From Dryocosmus kuriphilus (taxonomy: Eukaryota; Arthropoda; Insecta; Hymenoptera; Cynipidae), in contig CM076189.1 of assembly GCA_038277395.1 (NCBI GenBank), forward strand, positions 111,583,267 through 111,647,266: a stretch of 64,000 bases of DNA. Direction: 5' to 3'. A program made the position numbers and the translations under genes. Positions within the stretch are counted from its first letter, which is position 1. Every line of letters begins with the position of its first letter. Shown piece by piece: positions 55,410-64,000 of this stretch. A model generated the notes under the pieces. It worked only from the letters and a program-made list of their open reading frames with translations, ran no database searches and was not told where the DNA came from.

Positions 55410-56100
55410 TGGTGGGGATATAAATAGAACCGTCGAAGTTTCCCGACCGGCAATCGTGCACCTTCGAGTTTTTAGATTCAGAAGGGGAGAAGTTACCACC
55501 ACTCTTTTCACACGGACATGGACGTGTAATAGTGTGCTAGGATTCGCGTGTCCGATCTGGGATCACTGTCGTGAACTGCCTCGGACACGGATTTGAGGGG
55601 GACCCCTCAACACAGTGCCGAGTACACCGCAAATGGCCTTCTACCCTAAATGCAAAACGCCCTTGGTCCTGGTGTAGTATCCCGGACACGGGGTTAAGAG
55701 GGACGTCTTAACTTAGTGCCGAATACAAAGCATGGACCACTTAAATATTCTTCGGAGAGGATCGGGAAGCGGAATATAGGGGGGCGCCCATACACAGCCC
55801 TTTCACCAGACCAGAGAGCACACAAAAAATTGGTGCAAGTACTCACTCAAACCGAAGCTCGAGAGAAGAGACCTACTGAGAGGAACGTGCCGCCCTTATA
55901 GACGGAGCTCTCGCCTTTTCTGTAAGAGCCCAATCTACATGACATCTAGCGGTAGCTGCTCGTACCTTCTTCCTGCAGTTGACCCTTTCAAGCGTTAGAG
56001 AGAGAAAGAGACAGCGCATAACCCTTGCGATGCGCTAGTCTCTGCACGCCTGTGGCATACGGCGTCCTTCTACACCAAATCGTATACGATAGAGAAGTTT
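55410..56100 (+). repeat. GC-rich hairpin-bearing segment, partner at 38340-38800
   Basis: 55430-55570 is the inverse of 38580-38770. Downstream, two ~45-nt blocks about 100 bp apart (55580-55625 and 55680-55726) can each fold with an outer CGG-A-CAC/GTG-CCG stem and an inner 18-nt hairpin. Two inner-stem pairs differ between copies in a compensatory way. The following 55740-56100 is GC-rich without a convincing frame. It is possibly part of an unrecognised element or structured RNA. Confidence 0.5.
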
Positions 56101-56107
56101 ACAGTGG

Positions 56108-56190
56108 TGTAATGTAAATTTAAAATGTAATACATTAAATGTAATTAAATGTAAAATGTAAATGTAAATGTAAAATGTAAATAAAATGTT
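56108..56190. repeat. AATGTAAA low-complexity repeat
   Basis: Irregular runs of AATGTAAA/TGTAAAATGTAA. Confidence 0.85.
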
Positions 56191-56309
56191 GCTGGATTTT
56201 TCTGTCTAACGAGAGCCAGCCATCCCTCGCACGTCAAACTAATCTATTATTATGTGTCTATAAGAAAAAACAGTTAAAATTAATAAGTCTTACCCTGATT
56301 TAAAAAGAG

Positions 56310-56690
56310 ACCTTAAATGTTTTGCCGAAAGGAAGCTGACTTCATATTTATAAAACGTTGGGCATATGTCGGACGATCTTTTCTCTTATCTTTAAGTGTA
56401 TTCCTTAAACATTCCACCATTCTACGCCGCTCATCCAAACTCATTTATTTGACATTTTCAAAAACTAGGTCCTTATCAGTTATGCCTTTTATATTTACCA
56501 ACAGGAAGCTGACGTCATATTTTTCAAAGGTTTTGATTGAAAATAACTCGAAATTATGCACTATAATTAATCAAGTCGTCGAGAAAATTCTAGATGCTTA
56601 GCGCGGACATGAACCACTTTACCTTTTGATGTCGGTAACGGTCGGTAACAGGAATTTGGGTTCAGAACCGGCCTAGTGTATCTACATTAC
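56310..56690 (-). repeat. Repeat family 'R', inverted copy
   Basis: Its reverse complement matches 15905-16280 and 16651-17000, including ACTAGGCCGGTTCTGAACCC, GTTCATGTCCGCGCTAAGC and GACGTCAGCTTCCTG. The antisense frame 56317-56601 is open, as are its counterparts in the other copies, but it looks like a shadow of the sense modules. Confidence 0.65.
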
Positions 56691-58615
56691 AGCTTGTTAA
56701 CAAGCTATCTGTGGTATGAATATCATGTTTTGTCTTGGAAGTTCAACTATTTGGCTAAAAATAGGCTTTCTTAAATTCATATTTTTTGTGTGAAAATTGA
56801 TAAACTTTGTTAAAAATTGGCCTTTTTCAAATACACATTAAATTGTTACACTGAAAAGTCTTCATTTGTTTTTGAGAGTTTAATAATTTGAGATTATAAA
56901 TCAATTTATTTATTTTAAAGTGTGATTTTTTACAAAAAATTTAAATATTAAGGTTGAAAGTTCAACCATTTTTTAAAAATTAATGCTCTTTTCCAAATTT
57001 AGTTTTGCCATCTATAAACTTCATCTATTTTGGAAATTCCACAATTTTATTCCCAAACTATCTGTTGTTTCAAAATGATGTTCTTTGGTTGAAGTCAACT
57101 GTTTCGCTCAAAATCCATTACCTTGTTTGTTTGAAATTCAAATGTTTTGATAAAAAATCTAAATATTATGGTTGAAAGTTATATTTTTGTAGTTGAAAAT
57201 TTAACTATTTCTGGTTCAAAATTTAGCTGTTATATATATATGGCAGAAATTTTGTAATCTTCGGTTAAAAATTGTACTCTTATAATTTTTGTGGCTAATT
57301 CACAGGTCTCGGTTTAAAACTGAAAGAGTTATTTGAAAATACTTATTTTTTATTTCAAAATTACTTGTTATACTTTTCTTCTAGGTTACATTACGTATAC
57401 TTCATTCTTTTCTTTAAGTTTTCATAAAAAACATAATTTTTTGGTGACAATCCGCTACCATGAGCTAAATTAAACGTCTTTCGCAAATTCAGTGTAGAAA
57501 TTGGCTTTTTTGTAGTTAGAGTGTCAAAAAAGGGATTTGAGGTTCTCTAACGTAACCCCAAATTATTGGAACCTGTACGTTATTAAATTTCTTTTAAAAA
57601 TGGTGAAATTCATGGAAATGTCTTGAAATCGATTGAAATATTTTTGCCGAAGGTATAAGTTTATTCAACAAACACAATTGAGTAACTTATTTTTAACACT
57701 ACTGAAATACCATGAGACCGTGTTTCGAAATTTCTAATTAAAAAAATTCACCTCCACCAATATCGAGTATTACCAAGTCATTGCTTCATAACAGAAAGAT
57801 AAGAATTACTAACAGAACCTATTTACTTTCCATTATTCGCTTTTATTTAAGGTGATTAACAAAGACTGAACAAAAATTTCGTAAAGAATAATGTGTTTAA
57901 AAGCAAGTATGAAATACCAAAATCCAAAAGCCTTTAAATGATGTTAGAACCAGAAATTTGGCCTCAGAAATATTAGCGAGATATCTTTATTTGAAACTGT
58001 GACATTTTTATACAAAATTCAAATATTTTCCTTGAATGTTAATTTTTTTTTTTTGGGAATTCAACTATTCTTTGTTTAAAGTTAATGCTTTTTATAAAGC
58101 TTAGCTGTTCCATTTTTGGTTTAGAGTTAATCTTCTTTACTTTGATATTTAGATATTTTTGTTTTTTTTTTGGAAATTGAAGGGTTTTAGATATTTGAAA
58201 TCTTCAAACAAAAATAACACTTTAAAGAAAATAAATGAGTTTCCGATCACAAATGTTGATATTTTCAACAAGAAAAGATTAATTTTCAACGGAATACTTT
58301 AACTTTTAACTGAAAAAGACGAATTTTTAGCATATTATTTGAATCTTTGAACAACAACAAAATAGTCTTCTTCCAAAAATGTAACAATTTAATTTTCAAC
58401 CAAATGTGATGAATCATCAACAAAATTGTTGAAGCTTCAATCGAAAAATGTAAACTCTCAAAATAAAGAATGCAGTAGTTTAATTTTGAACCGAAGATAA
58501 AGAAAATTCAACCATGAACCATTAAGTTTGATTATAAAATAGTCGAATTTTCGGCCAAAGAGAAAATAATTGTTAATGACCTTATGATGAAAATATTCTT
58601 TAATATAAGAATTTT
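56691..58615. other. AT-rich DNA with degenerate TTCAACC/AAAAAT words; no gene
   Basis: 56700-57400 and 58000-58600 are made of degenerate words such as GAAAATTTAACTATTT and AATTTTCAACC. 57655-57900 is the inverted partner of 3640-3890. No coding frame is supported. Confidence 0.55.
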
Positions 58616-58756
58616 TGTTAAGCGTATGTCAAACGCTTGACTTACTCACGTTTATTCATTAAGAGTAAAAGAGAGGAACTCGCGAGGCTTGGGCAGAGCC
58701 TCCGCATATATAGCCCAGTTAGCCTAAGGGAGGGGAGCGGACCCTGGCTTCCTACA
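58616..58756 (-). repeat. Candidate 3' LTR of errantivirus-like element (141 bp)
   Basis: On minus it reads TGTAGGAAGCCAGGG to ...ACGCTTAACA, with a TATATATGCGG box and AATAAA further on. It is preceded by TCTAAAAAGGGGG, a purine tract (58758-58770 on plus). A TG...CA end pair fits an LTR. The length is short for Gypsy, and without the partner LTR it is provisional. Confidence 0.45.
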
Positions 58757-58792
58757 ACCCCCTTTTTAGAATAAATTTATTTTCTTAAATTT

Positions 58793-59663
58793 TGATTCGT
58801 CGGTTTTTAATTTCTTGAGTATATTCAGTTGAAGGCTGTGCACTAGCATTATAGGTTACTACATGGGTAGGTGTTTCTACTTGCGTTCTAACGCATAATA
58901 AACATATTTCCCGAGGCATACATTTGGTAATACATTCTGACAATCCTGTCTTATATGTAAGATCTTATAAAGACATTACAGTAATCGATGTGTACCCTAT
59001 ATAGTGCAACCAGTCCACAGAGGTATCTGACCATGTTTTAACATGTCTATGTGTGGCGGTGCTCTTTAACATATCTTCAGTGTCATCTCGACTTAAACGA
59101 GCTTTGTAAGATATCGTTAGAAATTTGTTTGTGTAATCTAAACATTCTTTCTTCAAGTTTTTTTATATCTTGAGAGTTAAAGTTAAACTGACACGTAACA
59201 TTAAAGGTTTTTGTGTAATAGTCTTCAGTTTGGGAATTTAATTCTAAGCTGTCAAATTAATTGTTGATATCCTTTTGGTCATTTCCTCTCAGTGTTAAAA
59301 AAAGGATCTTGGAAATTTCTCCAATAAAATTAGCTAGTCCTCTTTGGTTTCTTCTTTGTTTACCCAAAAGTTTAATGTGTATGTTATTTCATGCAGCTAG
59401 TCTGTTGTATCTTTTCCTAACTAGTTCAACTTCAATTAAAGGAAAGCATCTTTTGTTACAGGCTATTTCCGCTGGTCGTATGTTGTTGTCTATCGTTTTT
59501 AGTCTCAGTTCGTTGCTTGTCATATTTATTCCGATTATTAATTTCCAAGTATCATGAAATAGGTCTACATTGGAGAATTCTTCAATATATATATTTTCAT
59601 GTTTTTTTTTTGCGCAAAGTTAGCTGAGGCTACTGCTGCGAGTAACAAAATCCAAAGTGTCAT
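58793..59663 (-). pseudogene. env: Errantivirus-like env (fusion protein) remnant
   Basis: ATG at 59663 follows a TTTTCAG, a possible splice acceptor as used for errantivirus env mRNAs. The start MTLWILLLAAVASANFA is a signal peptide. A 10-A run then shifts the frame. Near 59300-59345 the protein has a basic RxxR-type cleavage site followed by a hydrophobic fusion-peptide-like stretch (GLANFIGEISKI), typical of the baculovirus F-type envelope proteins of insect errantiviruses. A C-terminal piece (59156-58965) has a hydrophobic end. Stops and frameshifts at several points make it non-functional. Confidence 0.65.
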
Positions 59664-59740
59664 CTGAAAAGTAAGGCATAGTGTTATCAAAATGTGACTT
59701 CATGAGCTTACCTTTTATTTTAATTTAAATGTTATTATTG

Positions 59741-60560
59741 TCAATAATTTGGTGGATCTCGGAGGGTTGTTTCCATGTTGGGTCTAGTTTTTTTTTGCTT
59801 AGTATTATTTAAGACCTTAACTTTGTCATCTGTTTTGTAAACTGGGTGTTTTCTGACTACATTGTTATCGAGTCTCTTTTTTGTTTTGATGTTTTCTATT
59901 TGTATTTGTTCTCTTGCTTTTGTTAAGATTTGTTCATGTTTATCTCTCCACTTCTTGATTAACATTTGATGTGTTAAATTGGGAGATTGGGGTATAGTTG
60001 AAGGGAAGTTCGGGTCTCTTCGAACGTAAGTTCACAGGGTGCATATCCTCTTCTTTGAATTTTCATGCTGTTAATTGGAAAAGATATGAACTTTGAATTT
60101 TCGTCCCATTCTTTATTATTTTCTTGCATGCTGGTTTTAATCAAGTTGCTCAAAGTAGAGTGCATTCTTTCAATGTTTCCATTTAATTGAGAGTGGGAAG
60201 CAGTGGTCTTAATATGTTGTATTTTAAGTGCTTCCTCATACTGCTGCGTGAATTCGGATAGAAAGTTTCTTCCTTGATCGGAAAGAATAGTTTTAGGTGC
60301 TAAGAAGATACAGATATAATGGCCCGAATGTTCTTCAATAAAAGCGTCAGTTTTTTCCTTTTGCATAGGTGTTAACAGTGTATCCTTTTAGCTTGTCTTC
60401 TATGCTGAAGATACATTTATTTCCCATTGTAGATGCAGTTACTGGGCCGAAAATATCTAAAGAAATTTTATCACTTGGTTTTAAGTCTATATCCGGTAGT
60501 GTACTTTCAGCTAGATTTTTAATTCGGACAGTTTTTTGTAGTTTGTCATACTGGAAAATT
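59741..60560 (-). pseudogene. Errantivirus-like integrase
   Basis: The core frame 60366-59974 carries TILSDQGRNFLSEF (second catalytic Asp) and SQLNGNIERMHSTLSNLI (catalytic Glu). The first Asp lies upstream in another frame (DKISLDIFGPV, near 60450). The C-terminal frame 59965-59741 has KHPVYKTDDKVKVLNN, the usual post-core basic domain. The zinc-binding HHCC part lies in decayed sequence around 60.6-60.9 kb. The catalytic triad is visible but split over frames. Confidence 0.8.
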
Positions 60561-60757
60561 CTTTACGAATTCCACTATATCTTTATCCATATTTACCATA
60601 AGCCTATTATTCCTTTGAACGATCGATGGTGCTTCGTTCTTCTAAGTATGTTGAGTATGCTTCATTTATTATTTGCTTTCCTCCTTCTTTCGTAAGTTCC
60701 TTAGTATCGGTGAAGCATATGTGGAAACTAAGGTCCAGAAAAGAATTTGATAAGAAT

Positions 60758-61186
60758 TCAATTATTTCTTGTACCAATTCCTTTTCCTTGGACGTAAATA
60801 TGTGAAGGGTCTAAAAAAAGTATTTTTATGAGTTTCAGTCTTTTGTTTGCTACTTCCTCTATAATCGACATGATTTTCTTTATCCATTCTTCTTCAACGG
60901 GTGAGGGTAATTGATCTTTAGTGATGATCTTGCATAATTTACATATAGCATTCGGTCTTGTTATAGATTCTGCTGTTACGGTATTTAATGGACAGTACAT
61001 CAAATATTCGTAGACTTTATCCTTTTCTTCGGTGGTTGTTTCAGATGTTTCGGTTTCCATTGACGCTTCTCTCATTCTTCGTTGTGGAATTTTAATTCTT
61101 TCTTCTTTACTTAAAATTCTGTCATCGGTGATACCTGGCGTATCAAATATATCCGCTTCCGGTAACTCGGCTTGAATTCTTTCTGT
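60758..61186 (-). pseudogene. RNase H to integrase connection region of errantivirus-like pol
   Basis: The open stretch has RRMREASMETETSETT, YLMYCPLNTVTAESI and RPNAICKLCKIITK, typical of the linker between RNase H and integrase in these elements. Its frame is the same as that of 63139-63334 on the other side of the LINE insertion, so that insertion alone interrupted it. Confidence 0.7.
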
Positions 61187-63125
61187 TTATTTATTTATAC
61201 TCTCTCCCTTTTACGGGTTTGAGAGTCTTTACATAACCATCACATCTTTACATCCAGCGTAGATTTTACAAATACTGATTTCTACCTTATCCTATATGTA
61301 CATAGCTTCTTAATCTCTATTCTAAATCTACGCACTGACGCTCAAGACCTTGGTCTTCCGTTTCCTCTCGCCCTTTCCATTCTATTGATGGTACATTAAT
61401 CCGCGACTATACTGACCTTTCTTTTGCCTTCATACGAATCATTTTGGCTGTTCTCCACCCTGTATGGCCTGCTCTTTCTCTCACCCTTTCCAATTTCTTC
61501 ATCCATCCCTAGCACATTCCAAAAAACTACTTTAATCCCTTTTTCGCACTCTCTTTCCCTTCTCCCAACATCCTTCCTCTTATCTCGTTGGCAAACCGCG
61601 GCGCTTCTACTCTGTTCTTAGTCACCTCTGTTCTCCTTCGACGTTGAGACCGCTCACCTATTTTCAAGTCCTCTCTCTCTCTCTCTCTTCGTCCCATATC
61701 CATACCGCCTCATTAACCCACAACGTGTCTCTCCCAAACGAAACTCTATTCCCTTTTCTCCTCTTCTCCCAAGCCCTCTCTCCTATTAACCATCCTTTCC
61801 TTCTCTCCCTCCATGTCTAATCTTCATCAATTCTTTCTTTTCTTCCCCTAAGCAACTACTTTTTCCTCATTGCCTCTCTCCTCTCCACTTCATTTCCCAT
61901 CTTGGCTGCGTACATCCTCGCTTTTCCTCCTATCTTGTTGCCGACCCCCTTTATTTTCTGCATCCTGACATTTGCTCCTATGTCCCTCAAAAGTTTCTCT
62001 ACCTCCTTATTTCCCGCTTCGCTTTCTACTTGCAATCCTTTTACAACGATATTTCTCCTTTCCTTTTCCATTTTAAACCACTCCATTTTCCTTTCTAACC
62101 AACGTACTCTACTTTTCATACTCTCATTCTCCTCTCTCAAGTTCACATCACCCTCTTCCCCGTCCCCTCTACCTATTTCTGCACGATTCTTTTGACGTTC
62201 AGTTGTGCATTCTAAATTACCTTTCTCCCCTCTTCCTGTTTTTTTCTCTGTCCCTCCTCCATCCTCTCTAAATTTTGCCACACTTTTTCTTTCTCTTTCT
62301 TCCAGCACTTTTCCCATTTCTCCCATTTATCTTTTATCTTTATGACTATCCCCTCTGCTCCCCTCCCACGTTCCTTCTCTGCCGCTAGCCCTCTACTCAC
62401 TACCTTCTCTAACTCTCGGAACATATTTTTCATTGTGTCTTTTGTCTTATCTGATGCCTTATCCATGGCCTTACTTGACTCTAACATCTTATCAATTGAC
62501 TTACGAAACTCTAACCTCTCTGCGTCGCCCCCACTAGTCCCGCCTGCCAGGCTCATTACTTCATTCAGTGCACACTGGGTCACAGTCTCTAATTCCCTTC
62601 TTCGGGCACGTATTGCCCTCTAGTGATCTGTTCCCTTGGTCTCCTCGTAATCGGCCTGTTACTCTGTGGCTTGCTACTCTCCTCCCTTACCCACTGGTTT
62701 CCCACGCCACTTTTCAACCTCTCGCTCCACTCCCCACGCTCCCCTCACCTTTCATTTATCCTTTCGCACTATTTCCACACAAAAAGACAGCAGTAATTAT
62801 CAATAACCAGACCTTACCTCACCATCCGTCTCCCCTGTCTCGTACAACTCCACTACCCTACTCTCTGTCCACCAAACTAACTAGCTAACTAACTAACAAC
62901 TTCAAACCTAACCTCACTTTTCAGCATGCACCACTTTTTCTCACTTTTTCCTTTCTTCCACCCTCTGCGACCATTCCACTCATTCCTCCCACATACCAAC
63001 TGCCATAACTCTACTCACAACGCTTTTTTTTTTAACCCACACAACCCTTATTCACCTCCAAAGGCAAAACGATCGCTTAAATTCCAATACCGGTCCCATC
63101 AATATCAGCGCCGGAAACGGAAGCC
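61187..63125 (-). mobile_element. ORF1-only LINE derivative with 14-bp target duplication
   Basis: The target word TGAATTCTTTCTGT is present at 61173-61186 and 63126-63139. The insert is 1.94 kb on minus, ends in a TAAATAAATAA-type tail, has a 5' UTR (pyrimidine-rich on plus), ORF1, and just the first ~47 codons of ORF2 (FWNV-type endonuclease start) before joining a 3' UTR with CTCTCAAACCCGTAAAAGGG. The endonuclease and RT are missing. It would depend on proteins of a full LINE. This is the architecture of half-LINE (HAL1-type) elements. Confidence 0.8.
61540..62626 (-). pseudogene. LINE ORF1 coiled-coil protein, frameshifted
   Basis: Frames 62583-62212 and 62326-61856 together form ORF1. 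The first begins in the vicinity of LNEVMSLAGGTSGGDAERLE and is a Lys/Glu coiled coil (DKWEKWEKCWKKEKEKVWQ). The second continues the coil (LREENESMKSRVRWLERK) into ERRNIVVKGLQVES and an ORF1 core (VEKLLRDIGANVRMQKIKGV). Further C-terminal sequence continues in other frames to about 61560. Compared with the ORF1 at 11317-12629, layout and the ERRNxxxxG motif agree, but sequences differ widely, so this is another family. Confidence 0.72.
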
Positions 63126-63138
63126 TGAATTCTTTCTG

Positions 63139-63412
63139 TCGTATCTATGTCTATTCTTTCGACAAGATTGTTCCAGTTGATTTTTTTTTTAACTGGAAAT
63201 AGTCTTGTTAGAAAACCTGCAACTTTATTTTCTTTACCTTTAACGTATTCTGTTTCATATTTGTATTCTTCTACTCGTAATCGCCATCCTAATAAGCTAG
63301 ATCTAGGGTCTTTAACATTGTGTAACAATACCATACCCCAACTATAGGTAGAAATTCTTTTTCTGAGGTACTGTAATTTTCTTCGGCTCTATTCAGAGTT
63401 CTTGATATAAAA
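63139..63412 (-). pseudogene. RNase H C-terminal part of errantivirus-like pol
   Basis: Minus-strand frames read TLNRAEENYSTSEKEFLPIV (63400s-63340) and DPRSSLLGWRLRVEEYKYE with YVKGKENKVAGFLTRL, the end of the Gypsy RNase H domain. The frame is shifted between the two pieces near 63334. Confidence 0.8.
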
Positions 63413-63898
63413 AGACATGTTTCTACGATGGGGTAGGTAAGGATTCTGGAAAAAATAAAAAGGTGAAATTGTTTTAACTTAAGACAAAATCTATTAAGTG
63501 AAAGAAAATACAAAATATAGAAACTGCACAACATGCCGAGATCGAACCTCACAGTTTTGGGTCGATTTCAAGACTGCCTGCCTGCTTACACTTATTCTCG
63601 CTCCTCGGGTTGGAGACGCGCAGTTTTCCCCCAACCTGGACATCCTAATCTCCAGAATTTTCCTCGAGCCACATCTGTCGTCCAGACCCCGTCATCTCCG
63701 ACACGTATTTCTAAGAACCTACCATAAAACTATAAAATAAACTTTCGGTCGCTCGCAGTAAGAGGACTTAGGAAGGTCCTTGAGTAGCCAGATTGTCATC
63801 CTCAATTGCCTTATCTTCCTCCCGTTTCCTTAAAATCTCAAGTACCTTCATAAATCCAACTAAAGAAATTTTGCCAATTTTACAACGTGGATATTTTC
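63413..63898. other. Unidentified ~480-bp insertion in RNase H
   Basis: It lies between LLQGK (63899) and SRTLNRAEE (63410) of one RNase H domain. It contains GAGGTTCGATCTC (Pol III B-box-like) near 63538-63550 and a TTTTTTCCAG pyrimidine-AG near one end, but no A box was found at the expected distance. The target duplication is not evident. It may be a SINE, MITE or composite. Confidence 0.4.
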
Positions 63899-63998
63899 CT
63901 TGCAATAGAACAGCTCCTAGGACTTGTTTCGATACGTCTGTTATTAATACAAGCTGTTCATTGAAATTGGGGAATATTAAGATGGGTGCTGTTTTCAA
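63899..63998 (-). pseudogene. RNase H N-terminal part of errantivirus-like pol
   Basis: The minus strand reads TAPILIFPNFNEQLVLITDV, SKQVLGAVLLQGK, the first block of the Gypsy RNase H with the catalytic Asp of TDxSxxxLGAVL. The element continues beyond the window. Confidence 0.8.
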
Positions 63999-64000
63999 AA

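Larger units (their letters stand above)
58616..64000 (-). mobile_element. env-bearing Gypsy (errantivirus-like) element, interrupted, truncated by window
   Basis: On minus from the right edge: RNase H (interrupted), connection and integrase, env with a cleavage site and signal peptide, polypurine tract and a short 3' LTR at 58616-58756. An ORF1-only LINE (61187-63125) and an unidentified insertion (~63413-63898) lie in it. gag, protease, RT and 5' LTR lie outside the window. Frames are broken in several places. Confidence 0.8.

Noticed and set aside
55716..55901. 61-codon frame in the GC-rich segment
   Set aside because: It has no counterpart in the inverted partner at 38 kb and no recognisable motif.

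Overview
The window looks like AT-rich arthropod, most likely insect, nuclear DNA made almost entirely of nested transposable elements. The element types suggest this: mariner, R1-like non-LTR, Polinton/Maverick, an env-bearing Gypsy and hAT MITEs, plus TATA-driven short genes with ~58-nt introns. Nothing is bacterial: there are no operons and no ribosome binding sites. I see no rRNA, no convincing tRNA and no CRISPR array. Only one locus looks like a possible host gene, a small secreted cysteine-containing peptide at 14.73-15.00 kb with a canonical TATA box.

Layout. 1-3135: tandem 1.345-kb higher-order repeat with ~154-bp subunits and a GC-rich part dotted with GCGAAGC mini-hairpin motifs. 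4482-7122: two foldback-like elements in opposite orientation. 7453-13057: an APE-type LINE on the minus strand (ORF1 coiled coil, ORF2 EN-RT and Cys/His tail). 14.67-15.90: the small peptide gene and a four-copy 305-313-bp tandem array of its second-exon module. 15.9-18.8: a tandem repeat family with protein-like segments, with a 1323-bp mariner inserted at TA. 19.4-23.45: a decayed R1-like element on the minus strand, abutting a Polinton DNA polymerase B gene. 24.5-27.9: a DNA transposon with >500-bp inverted repeats and a broken DDE-like transposase. 28.3-33.84: a decayed Polinton block (capsid, penton-like protein, protease, PLA2-like on minus; ATPase, conserved protein, fibre-like protein and integrase on plus). 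33.9-38.2: two further mariners on minus and small unassigned reading frames.

39747-53256 is a nearly complete Gypsy element, the best preserved unit here. It has 2.4-2.5-kb LTRs, a CAAT target duplication, a Lys-tRNA-type primer binding site, gag, pol, and an unusual intact third ORF with a second nucleocapsid-like zinc-knuckle region. The gag-pol junction has a textbook -1 frameshift signal (GGGAAAC, 8-nt spacer, perfect 10-bp stem-loop). Visible lesions are a 25-C run in gag, His for the expected protease Asp, and a stop codon exactly at the RT active-site Tyr. GC-rich hairpin-bearing segments lie on both sides of it, in inverted orientation (38.35-38.80 and 55.41-55.92 kb).

58616-64000+ is an env-bearing Gypsy (errantivirus-like) on minus that runs off the window. 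An ORF1-only LINE with a 14-bp target duplication and another ~480-bp insertion interrupt it. The remaining stretches (3.1-4.5, 5.2-6.3, 13.6-14.6, 38.8-39.7, 54.0-55.4 and 56.7-58.6 kb) are AT-rich and show no gene.
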